DNA from: Smittium mucronatum
Taxonomy: Eukaryota; Kickxellomycota; Harpellomycetes; Harpellales; Legeriomycetaceae
NCBI GenBank assembly: GCA_001953115.1
Contig: LSSL01007747.1
Location: forward strand, 1 to 16,294
Length of the DNA: 16,294 nt
Direction: 5' to 3'
Below are positions 8,526 to 16,294 of this stretch, piece after piece. The position numbers were made by a program, and so were the translations under genes. The notes under the pieces are model-generated. The model did no database searches. It was not told the origin of the DNA and saw only the letters and a list, made by a program, of their open reading frames with translations. The first letter of the stretch is position 1; every line of letters begins with the position of its first letter.

Positions 8526-9845
8526 AATTTTTGTTTATGATTTTCAATGTTGAGGTTAAACTTGCTTTAGGTCTATAAATAATGTCATTTTCTATCGGAA
8601 CGATAGAAACTGATGAATATAAAATAGATAAACTTTTAAGTTTTTACTAAACTTAAGTAGTAAATTGTTATAAGTTAAACTTCTATCATGGTAAATATTC
8701 TGCAAATTAAACTGTCTGACTCCATTTTCGATGAGTTTTATTAATAATCATTAGGCGGATAATTTAAGTTCACTATTTATCGAAAAACCTCTTTTAGCCT
8801 CTTCAATTACATGAAAACAGAAACTCTCCCAAAAAAATGTATATAAGATCTTCTATTTCTCTTAATCTTTTTTCAGGGAGTTTTTTTTAAAAAAAAAAAC
8901 TTATTTGTTAATATTTTCAGTTTATATTTTGTAAAAAATATCTTATAATAACCATGAATTCACATATTTAGAGGAATTATTGATTAAATTTCACAATAAA
9001 CGTCTTCAAATACTAAATTTTGTTATTTTATGCCATAAATATGGTTTTATACGCCAAAAATTTTTTAATATGCCCAAGTTACGTCCAAAGTTGCCTAAAT
9101 TATTAGCTATAATAAATAAAAAATAAATTTTAAAGAATACACTGTCCTAATATCTAATGAAAAGTCAATTTACTGGGGAAATAACTGGAATAACCAAAAA
9201 AAAAAATTTCTTATAACTAATGGGCTCTTCTTTAATTTATCTATTTTTAACGCTTCATGTTTATTTATTATTTTTATTATTAAACTCTTGTAAACATTTT
9301 TCCTGATTAAATCATGAAATTTTGAAAAATTAATATTCATCACACTTAATATCTACTACTAAAAACACAGCTTTTTTTCCTATCTTTTTTAATAAGACTT
9401 ATAATACGCAGATTCCTATAAAATAAAAAAAATAAAAAAAACCAGTAGAGACATGAAATTGGGTCATGTGACCACACAAAAATCAATCTTACCAAACATT
9501 AAATCAAAAAATAGATAAATCATTTTCTCTCTCTTCCACTTTGAAGAAATTTCAAAAAAATGACCAATCAAAAAGAATTAAAAGTTTTTTACACAAGATA
9601 AGTTTTTTTTTTCTATTGAAAAATATCGAATGCTAATTTAAGCGGATATCAGCCTAATTTAATTCTAAGCCCAGAATAGTACGGCAAAATTAGCGAGTGA
9701 AAAAAATGACACATCTGAAAAAATACAAAAAAGCTCTTTAATATTTGATATAAATATAAAATAACCTCTGTGCTAGAGGAATTCACTTGAATGAAACTCA
9801 AGGAAGAAATAATATGTATGGGAGGGTGCCCTAACAAACTGGGGT
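8526..9845. other. AT-rich stretch, no gene recognised (possibly 5' part of the LINE)
   Basis: No reading frame or terminal repeat could be supported over 1.3 kb. A small perfect hairpin, TTTCTATCG-gaa-CGATAGAAA, lies at 8589-8609, and a T/A homopolymer pair at about 8881-8900. Because LINE ORF1-like sequence appears from about 9846 on the plus strand, part of this stretch may be the LINE's 5' region, but nothing in it shows this. Confidence 0.5.
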
Positions 9846-10558
9846 GCTAACTGTCTGGTTTTAGTGAAAACACAAAAGAAATATCAGAAAATATAATTGA
9901 ACGATTAGGAAACATTCGAACATGTTTTGAAATAGAAAATAAAAAATTGATTTTATTCATTGATACAAAAAATCCAATGACAAAGAAAATGCAAAAAAAA
10001 GTAAATATAAAATATAACCAAAATAAATTGAGTTTCTGGAAATGACAGAGTAAATAGTGAAAATTATACCATAAATATACCATCTCACATCGGCCTCAGC
10101 GTATGGTAAGTGATACCAGCGGTTCACCTAAAAAAAATCGAAAATGGTCGAAATCTGAGACTTATTGGTCCTAAAAAATAGAAAGTTAGATAAATATCCA
10201 GCGAAAAACATTAATATTTTTGGAAATTAAAAAATAAAAATAAATACCCAAACAATCAAAGTTTTGGACGTCAAAATTAACCTAAGCTGGAAAAGAGGAC
10301 CTAAAGAATACATATACTGCAAGAGGCTCGGATATTAGAAAATCTAATGCATAGATCTAACGAAATAAAATTCAAAAAATAAAAGAAAAATGCTTTTTTC
10401 ATTCAGTAACATTAATAAGGTAGTAATTATGGGTGTGATTATTTCACCAGATAGGGAATTGGTGCTAGTGGGGGTGTATAGCCAGATTGGTCGATAAATA
10501 AATCTGATAACTCAGACACAACATCAAAAAACTCTATTAAAAATATAAAAATCTTACC
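9846..10558 (+). pseudogene. LINE ORF1 (gag-like) relic, part before the piggyBac insertion
   Basis: Plus-strand frames give a fairly open, charged segment, SENTKEISENIIERLGNIR (about 9860-9915), and later NINIFGN and IKVLDVKINLSWKRG. A degenerate zinc knuckle follows: YIYCKRLGYxKIxC at about 10309-10350, fitting CX2CX4HX4C if the first Cys (TGC to TAC) and the His (CAT to TAT) have each changed by one base. Two stops lie inside the knuckle. ORF1 proteins of many LINEs carry such knuckles and bind the element RNA. The assignment rests on this motif, the orientation, and the LINE endonuclease that resumes after the piggyBac. Minus-strand ORFs at 9649-9837 and 9847-10083 are shadows. An unrelated gag fragment is the main alternative. 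Confidence 0.42.
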
Positions 10559-10752
10559 TTAACCCTTTCAGTTCCAGGTTTACAAATATGGTTTCAAAGT
10601 TGAGGTCCGTAAACTTCTGTAGTGCCAAAAAAAGGCAAGCTTATAAAATCAAAAGAAAATATAATTGAATTTATAAATTTCATTTATAATTATGTATTGC
10701 GTACAAAAAAAGTGATGACCAGTTAAAAACAGAAGTCGAAATGGGAATAGAA

Positions 10753-10756
<4 letters not shown>

Positions 10757-10790
<34 letters not shown>
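10757..10790. repeat. (AT)17 microsatellite
   Basis: Seventeen uninterrupted AT units within the piggyBac 5' noncoding region. The corresponding place in the MITE (about 1545-1600) lacks it, so the tract arose or expanded in this copy. Confidence 0.97.
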
Positions 10791-10794
<4 letters not shown>

Positions 10795-11253
10795 TGCTTG
10801 TTTAAAATAATATAGGAAAATTTTAAATAATAAAATGGCAAATTAAGTTACGTGATAAAATAATTTGTATTTTAAATGTAAAAAAATGCATGTATTGTCC
10901 AGAAAGTGACTTTTTTTAACTCAATTTACTTTTTTGATTTCAATTAATTTCGACTATTAAAACAGAAGAACATTTAAAATTAATATTGTGCGTGAATAGA
11001 TAATTCTTACTTTTCGAAAAGTTTTATTTTTATGTTTTTTTTACAAATTTAGCAAACGATAATATTTATTTATAATATCTGAATAATTTTTTATATCTTA
11101 TAAACTAAAAAATACGGACTCAACCTTATTTTTAATTGCTAAACACATTTTTTCTAGTTCAATTTATATTTTTTTTACAATAAAATATTTTTCAAATGTT
11201 TTTAGTTTTTCTAAATAAATTGTTCTTTATATTAAAATATTCCACCTTAAAAA

Positions 11254-13000
11254 ATGGAGAAATTTTCACACACATTCGATTATTTAGATGAATCTTTGAG
11301 TTTTTCGTTTGAATTAGTTAATTATTTACCAATAAGCCCTTTCATCTCAAGTGAATTTCAAAGATTGGGAATAATATTTAACACACTAATAACAATATAG
11401 AATTTCTAGATATTTATAACGCTGATCTCATCTCTGAATTATTTTTTTTCAAATTCTGTTAATTTATTTTAAACCTCACAATTTAATTATTTAATCACGA
11501 TATTTAAGTATATCGTGGAGAAAAAATTTCAAGAATGATAAAATACCATTTAATTTAATCGGAAACAAAAATTTTCCTGATTTTGTATTAAATTTAAATA
11601 ATATTACACCATATAAAATATTTAATGTCTAAAATATTGAATTTTCGAATGACTATGGCAAGATAAATATGGATCTGACGAAAAATTTAAGCTTATAACT
11701 TTTCAAGAGATAAAAAAAAATTAGAATTATTATTTTAATGGGAATGAAAAAAAACCCCTCTTATAGAGATTATTGGAGTACTGAGCCGAAAGTTCATGAT
11801 TATTATATTTATGTTTTAATGAACACCAAGAGATTTGGGTTATTTTATCTAGTATACATATATCAAGTGATTATGAAATTAATTCTCAAAATATTGATTC
11901 AAATGATAGATTGTTAAATTTTAAATTTTATTTAGACTATGTTTAAAATAAATACGAAATTAATTATAACACATCACATATAACTGCTGTAGATGAGTCT
12001 ATGATAAAATTTAATGGAAGAAATTGTACGAAGCAATACTCACCTTTAAAACCAACAAAGATAGGATAAAAGTATGGGATATTTCTGACTAATCAGGATA
12101 TTGCCGTAATTTCAAAATATTTCAGGGCAAGGTTGAAAAAAACCGATCTGTTAACTTAGGTTATAAAGTGGTAGCATATTTTGTGGCAGATTTAAAAAAT
12201 AAAAATCATAAAATATTTTTTAATCGATTTTTTACGTCGGTTCCATTAATGATTTACTATAAAAGCTTAGCTTTTTTTGCATTTGGAACGATCAATACAA
12301 GAAGAAGAAATATACCGAACTTTTCTACTAAAATAATGAAAAAATACGAATAGGAATGGTTTGAAATGAAAGGCAGTTTATCTATTTCTAAATGTATGGA
12401 TTTAAAACCAGTGCATGTAATTTCAAATTACATTGGTCTAAAAATTCAATTTTTTACAACTCGTACACAAATGGAGGTAATAATGAAGATTTTCCAATAA
12501 AGTTAATGACTTTGGAATATAATAAATATATGGGCTTAGTGGATAAATTGGATAAAAAAAATAAGTTGTGAAATTGACAGAAAAAGTCACAAATGGTGGC
12601 AAATAATTTTTTTTAAATTTTATAGATATCACTATGGTAAATCGATTCATTATATATAAAAAGATATGGATGGAAATTGTGAAAAAATATATGAAAAAAA
12701 TAAGATGGAAATAAAGCGTTTTACATGCGATTTGGTAGACGAGTTATGTGCTGAAAAGATGGTATCTATAAAACAGAAGGATATTTTCTAGCTCTTACGC
12801 ATTATAGATAACCGAGTGTTTGTATCTAATAGTATAAGGTACTTAAAAAGCATTCACCTATCGATATATACTAAAAGAAAAAATTGTGCACTTTGCAGCA
12901 AAAGGAAAAAAAACCTAGTTATAAATATTTTATATTTAGAGTAAACCTATGCCAAAGCATAAAAATAATGTGTTTTTATAAATATCATGTACATAATTGA
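11254..13000 (+). pseudogene. piggyBac transposase, decayed
   Basis: The ATG at 11254 opens MEKFSHTFDYLDESLSFSF. The family's DDE_Tnp_1_7 core is then readable across frames: TAVDESMIKFNGRNCTKQY (first catalytic Asp, GAT at 11992-11994) followed by SPLKPTKIG; VADLKNKNHKIFFNRFFTS (about 12181-12240), which corresponds to the '.DNF(Y/F)TS' motif but has Asn for the second catalytic Asp (AAT at 12222-12224); KYMGLVDKLDK with the third Asp (GAT at 12542-12544); an EIDRKSHKWWQ block; and a C-terminal Cys-rich block CALCSKRKKK...CQSIKIMCFYKYH, stop TGA at 12998-13000. The span equals about 580 codons, normal for piggyBac. The N-terminal third is full of stops and there are several frameshifts. The small ORFs at 12168-12353 (+) and 12438-12650 (-) are a surviving piece and a shadow. 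Confidence 0.9.
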
Positions 13001-14130
13001 TATCTTTCATTTTAATTTATAATTAAAAATAATTACATTAAATTTTAACTTTTGAATTTAAATAAAACATAAAAAGAAATTATAAAACGTATCGAAATAT
13101 TTTAATGTGCCTAAACCAATCAATATATTTGGATAAAATTACATTTTAGAAATAAAAAACTAAAAATGAAAGATCAATATAAAATTCCATTGTTGATATT
13201 AAATATAAAAAAAAATTTTAAAAAAAATTTATTAGTGAGTTACAAAAAATAAATAAATTAATAACTAATATTAATAAAATTTATTAATAAAAATAAAAAT
13301 AAAAATTTAAAACCTTCATATATATTAGAAAAATCAATTATACTTTATAGGCCGATTACTGATGAGATACTGAGATGAAACTGATTGCTGACTGAGAGAA
13401 GATATAGTGCTGATGAGAGAAGAAAGCTAGGAGAGGGAGGAGAGAGAGAAGAGAGAGGAGAGTGAAGGAAAAAAAGAAATAGAAGAGGGAGAAGATAGGA
13501 GAGAGAAAGATAGCTTACTTATTATGTAATTATTTCTGACTTCTTTCGTGTTTTTGAGTTGATTTAATTCAATTTATGATTAGGAATGAGATTGAGTTTG
13601 AGATTTTTTTTTACATCGACGCGGTATTCATCTTTTATAACCAATTATCAAAAAATTTAGGTTCCAGATTAATCTGTCACTTATAAAAACAGGGGTACAA
13701 AAAAACAATTTCTTATTCACTTTATAAATCCGGGCCATATTTAACACTACAAATATATATATTTTAGTATTTATTACACAATAATATTCTTTTTATCATA
13801 AATTTGAATAACACAAACTACATATGGAGTTTTCTTAATTTTTGCTTTCTTTTAATATAAATTTTTCATCACCCTTCAAAAAAAAATTGTTTTTTCATTG
13901 ATATTGAATAATTAATTCATATCATGTTTTTCTTGTAGTGTTTTGATTTAATGTAAATAATTATTTCCTAAACTGGTAAAGTTGTGCTTAAATTTAATTC
14001 TATTTTCTTCGTTTATTAAATTCTTGGTACCATAGACCTATGTAATTGGTCTATATAAACCATGTATATTACATAATACCGTTTGCGCATATAAACATTT
14101 TTTTACGTAACAATTTGACCTCTGAAAGTT
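13001..14130. other. piggyBac 3' noncoding region, no gene
   Basis: AT-rich, without a usable reading frame. It holds the purine-rich tract at about 13394-13512. Its last 100 bp (about 14033-14130) are shared with the MITE's 3' end. Whether an additional element sits in 13001-14030 cannot be decided from this copy alone, because the MITE lacks this part. Confidence 0.6.
13394..13512. repeat. Purine-rich (GA) low-complexity tract
   Basis: Imperfect gag/gaga repeats on the plus strand with only a few pyrimidines, preceded by related 'ctgatgaga' and 'ctgagaga' words from about 13357. It contrasts sharply with the surrounding AT-rich DNA. It looks like a degenerate simple repeat; homopurine tracts of this length can form triplex structures, which is only a possibility here. 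Confidence 0.85.
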
Positions 14131-14134
14131 TTAA

Positions 14135-14769
14135 ACTTCGAAAAGCGAGAGACGTGTCGTTAAAATTATCCCTAATGATGCTGATAGGTCGGGGAAAATA
14201 GTGGAGGCTGAACTGTTTGAAGAAATGAATTTAAAAATATCAGAAGAAACCGATAAAAACAATAAAAATACATCAGAGTATCAAGTTCGAAACTATTTTC
14301 AAATAGAGCAGAGTTTAGAAAAAAAATTGAGAAAAACACCTGGAAAAAAAATGGGATAAAAACAAGAAAAAACTTTAAAAAAACATTAAAGACAACGAAA
14401 AAAGGCTACGACTCACATAGAGAAGATTGAACCAATGAAAGAAGGTCTTTCCCATAAAAACACGGACAAAGATACGGTCAATATAATATAAACGAGTCAA
14501 AATAATAAACAAAAAAAGAGTCATCCAGCTATTTTAAATGATTCTGGATCTGGATTGGATGAGAATCTTCCTATCATAGAAAGCGAGACCTCAAAGGCCA
14601 ACCCAGAAGCATTTTGGGCAAGCAAACAAACAAAAAACATTTAAATATGGAAGTATACGAATTAAAAAGCAACGTTCAAAAAAAGATATAAAACTCCAAT
14701 AATAAAAAATATAAAAAAGGACAATGAAGCCACGATAAAATTTATAATATAGGAATATCAGAAATAACA
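14135..14769 (+). pseudogene. Probable LINE ORF1 C-terminal / inter-ORF region after the piggyBac
   Basis: Lys/Glu-rich plus-strand reading frames (for example VEAELFEEMNLKISEETDK from about 14203, and DENLPIIESETSKANPEAF at about 14560-14620) broken by stops. There is no domain I recognise. It resumes directly at the TTAA where the piggyBac inserted and leads into the LINE endonuclease relic in the same direction, so I read it as the remainder of the LINE's first ORF and the inter-ORF gap. Composition alone cannot exclude unrelated DNA. Confidence 0.35.
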
Positions 14770-15050
14770 AAAAAAAGCAAGCTATTCACCTTTTAAAAAA
14801 AATAGCCCAATCAGACTTCTCCCGCTTAAAATAAGTTAATTTAAAAGATGAACACATCACATTTCAGAACAAATATTGCGGAGGAAAATGCGTGTGGTCT
14901 AATATAGCGCCATCTTTATTAATAATAATAAATGAAAATAAATAAAAACCTCACATTTTTTGAAGGAAAAATAAAAATTAATGATATAAGCTATCTTCTC
15001 TTGAATTTCTCTATTAACATGCTGAAGTTATATCTTCCTAATAAAAAGGG

Positions 15051-15065
15051 AGAAAGAAATATCAT
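15051..15065. repeat. Target-site duplication of the 34-bp retroposon stub, left
   Basis: The 15-mer agaaagaaatatcat is repeated perfectly at 15100-15114 on the other side of the stub. Confidence 0.9.
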
Positions 15066-15099
15066 TTTTTTTTTTTTTGTATCAAGGAATTTTATTGTA
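15066..15099 (-). mobile_element. 34-bp extremely 5'-truncated retroposon insertion
   Basis: On the minus strand this is ttacaataaaattccttgat followed by ac and a poly(A) of about 13. The same 3' end with its poly(A) terminates retroposon copy 1 (7892-7926, with tt/cg-type substitutions). A perfect 15-bp duplication flanks it. Only about 21 bp of the element plus the tail were copied, so this is a target-primed insertion aborted almost immediately. It interrupts the LINE endonuclease frame. Confidence 0.85.
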
Positions 15100-15114
15100 A
15101 GAAAGAAATATCAT
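15100..15114. repeat. Target-site duplication of the 34-bp retroposon stub, right
   Basis: Exact repeat of 15051-15065 (agaaagaaatatcat). Confidence 0.9.
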
Positions 15115-15776
15115 ATTGGAGTTTTTACTTGATAAAATAAATGAAATAAATAAAAATGGAAAATTCTCAAAAACCATGATTATACTGGGTGATCTAAACA
15201 TGGTAGAAAATTTAATTAAGGATAGTTTCCCTTCAGGAAAAAGAACAGGCGAATGAAATGACCTAAAGCCAATAATAAAACATTTATATTTGGTCAACAC
15301 ATATAAAATGATCCACTCAAACACTGATAGATTTAAGTATAGTTATTACTCCAGTAACCATACGTCAAGATTAGTCCACATTATTATATCCTAAAATCCA
15401 ATAGTCTCTCTAAAAGTTTTAAAAATACCAACAGTCCCGATGTAGGATCACAAATATTTGTCCATAAGCCTAAAAATGGAAGGCAAAAACCATAAGTATA
15501 CACATGATAGGTCGAAACTAAACAGAAAGCTCATCAAAAATAAAATGATCGCTGAAAGTATAGAATTGCTACTATCCAATAATATTTCTACTGTGGAAGC
15601 GTGGATAAATATTAAAGATCAAACCAAATCCATATAAACTAAATGTGGAAGAATCAGCTCAAAAAATAACGAAATTAACGATCTTGAAATAGCCAATAAA
15701 GTATCCAGAGGACTTATGATAAGCAGTTCAATGAAAAAAATAAAAGACAATGAAAAAATATGATCAATGAGAACAG

Positions 15777-15844
15777 AGCCCCTAAGAGTGAAATACCTTG
15801 CCGTGGTTTAGGGGCTTAATAGTGTACTTTTCGAAGTACACTAT
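15777..15844 (+). other. Two consecutive hairpins at the 5' end of the retroposon
   Basis: Hairpin one pairs AGCCCCTAA (15777-15785) with TTAGGGGCT (15808-15816); in copy 1 the same arms are CCCCTAA/TTAGGGG. Hairpin two pairs ATAGTGTACTT (15819-15829) with AAGTACACTAT (15834-15844) around the loop TTCG, an 11-bp perfect stem. In copy 1 the second stem is broken by substitutions. A UUCG-type loop on a perfect stem would be stable in RNA. Confidence 0.6.
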
Positions 15845-16294
15845 ACTAAAATTTCACGCAGCGTTGTACTATTCTTGGTTGGGAGTAGTGGAGATAGCGC
15901 ACAGCGATTCGGAGGACAGCGATTCCAGAGGAGGACCATCTAGAAACAGGAGGGACCGATCGTTTAGCACAGCTGAGACATAGTCTAGTGCACAAGTCCA
16001 GCGTTCGACAGTCAGACGGATCTCAGCGTCTAACAGCTATTTGTAGGAAAGCCATGTCGATCAAACCCACGTTTGGGTAGGAGCCTAATTTTATTAATCC
16101 TGTTAGAAGTAGGCTCTGACTAGGAGCTCAATAGCTTCAATGAACTGTTGTTCATTGACAAAGAGCTTAACTCATGACTGCACGTAACCTCAGTCATCCA
16201 GCCTACTTGAAGCAATGCCAGGGGGGGGGGTCTTTCGGTTGTTAGATTGAACCCTTTTCCCGTAGGTACGCAGCCGGTAGTCCGGCAGAGGAGC
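15779..16294 (+). mobile_element. Retroposon copy 2, 5' part (continues beyond the window)
   Basis: Starts with the same core CCCCTAAGAGTGAAATACC as copy 1 and aligns with the reverse complement of about 8000-8509 throughout, including the ten-base G run (16221-16230) next to tctttcggtt. It is inserted in the LINE downstream of the endonuclease. The poly(A) end is expected about 100 bp past the window. A 61-codon ORF (15798-15983) lies here, but the matching frame in copy 1 carries a stop and the substitutions are mostly non-synonymous, so I do not call a gene. Confidence 0.8.

Larger units (their letters stand above)
10559..14134 (+). mobile_element. piggyBac-superfamily DNA transposon, decayed
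   Basis: The element is bounded by TTAA at 10559-10562 and 14131-14134, the duplication made by piggyBac transposases. Its 5' end reads CCCTTTCAGTTCCAGG; the 3' end in reverse complement reads AACTTTCAGAGGTCAA, so the inverted ends share CTTTCAG. It contains a transposase pseudogene (11254-13000), about 690 bp of 5' noncoding DNA with an AT microsatellite, and an unusually long 3' noncoding part of 1.13 kb with a purine-rich tract. Independent support comes from the MITE at 1368-1937, which is colinear with exactly these two ends. The body is 3568 bp, longer than the 2.4-2.9 kb typical of the family, so a further insertion in the 3' part is possible. Confidence 0.8.
14770..15778 (+). pseudogene. 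LINE ORF2 relic: APE-type endonuclease domain (Tx1/L1-like) and following linker
   Basis: LINE ORF2 begins with an apurinic-endonuclease-like domain that nicks target DNA for reverse transcription. Blocks visible in order are AIHLLKKIAQSD (about 14780); LKDEHITFQNKYCGGKCVWS (about 14840-14900), the 'kd....w.g...ws' region; KIKINDISYLLLN then LPNKKGERN (about 14965-15060), matching '.i.n.YaPN...ER'; IILGDLNMVEN with catalytic Asp and Asn (15191-15199); LVNTYKMIHSNTDRFKYSYY; TSRLVHIIIS, where the family has SRLDRIYIS; and a terminal (S)DH motif whose Ser codon is now TAG while Asp and His remain (15446-15451). Stops, frameshifts and a 34-bp insertion at 15066-15099 inactivate it. The reverse transcriptase would lie beyond the retroposon at 15779, outside the window. 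Confidence 0.75.

Noticed and set aside
9649..10083. Two minus-strand hydrophobic ORFs (62 and 78 codons)
   Set aside because: Phe/Leu/Ile-rich translations of A-rich plus-strand sequence, antisense to a plus-strand LINE-like frame; no motif.
10559..10600. Possibility that the TTAACCCTTT end belongs to the LINE or to a second hAT copy, because it resembles hAT-internal sequence at 1364
   Set aside because: The resemblance covers both the 5' and 3' ends of 10559-14134 in colinear order with TTAA flanks. This is explained by a piggyBac MITE sitting inside the hAT, not by a hAT at 10559.
13357..13420. Hammerhead-ribozyme-like words CTGATGAG...GAAAC and CTGATGAGAGAAGAAAG
   Set aside because: The bases between CTGATGA and GAAA cannot form stem II, and no stem I/III partners were found. 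The words belong to a degenerate GA-rich simple repeat.
15082..15324. 80-codon minus-strand ORF
   Set aside because: Antisense to the LINE endonuclease blocks (GDLNMVEN region), which match a known family on the plus strand.
15798..15983. 61-codon ORF in retroposon copy 2 with a charged segment HSDSEDSDSRGG
   Set aside because: In copy 1 the same frame has an in-frame stop. Of about 14 differences in the 99 bp compared, only about 4 are synonymous, which gives no sign of protein-level selection.
1..16294. CRISPR array, tRNA or rRNA genes, bacterial-type operons
   Set aside because: No regularly spaced repeats, no cloverleaf with paired A and B boxes, and no rRNA-like block was seen. All coding remnants are eukaryotic transposable elements.

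Overview
The window is AT-rich eukaryotic DNA in which every recognisable coding signal belongs to a decayed transposable element. I found no host gene, tRNA, rRNA or CRISPR. The element mix (FLYWCH/MULE transposase, ZBED5/Buster-like hAT, piggyBac, a LINE with an APE-type endonuclease, and a poly(A) retroposon) points to a metazoan, most likely an invertebrate with a repeat-rich, AT-rich genome such as an arthropod. A TE-laden microsporidian is a weaker alternative. I cannot name the species.

Left third (1-6024): a Mutator-like element (MULE) with two inverted arms of about 710 bp (1-713 and 5318-6024). The arms look identical by eye apart from two homopolymer lengths. Between them a minus-strand FLYWCH-MULE transposase pseudogene runs from 5071 to 726. 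It is split by a hAT element (1262-4166) with a perfect 8-bp target duplication, GTTTAGAT. The hAT carries its own plus-strand transposase pseudogene (2164-3930). In its 5' noncoding part sits a third-level insertion of about 570 bp (1368-1937), which matches the two ends of the piggyBac relic found 8.6 kb downstream and looks like its internal-deletion derivative.

Middle (6025-9845): two AT-rich stretches with nothing recognisable, separated by a minus-strand, apparently full-length poly(A) retroposon (7892-8514) with an 11-bp target duplication.

Right half (9846-16294): an old plus-strand LINE whose ORF1 (gag-like) region was split at a TTAA by a 3.57-kb piggyBac element (10559-14134, transposase pseudogene 11254-13000). 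After the piggyBac come the rest of the LINE ORF1-like region and an APE endonuclease relic (14770-15778). The endonuclease is interrupted by a 34-bp stub of the retroposon's 3' end with a perfect 15-bp target duplication. A second, plus-strand copy of the retroposon begins at 15779 and runs out of the window.

The window therefore reads as a stack of insertions: MULE <- hAT <- piggyBac MITE on the left, and LINE <- piggyBac, LINE <- retroposon stub, LINE <- retroposon on the right. All transposases carry stops or frameshifts, and at least the MULE and piggyBac copies have lost a catalytic Asp. Any present activity would depend on proteins supplied from elsewhere.
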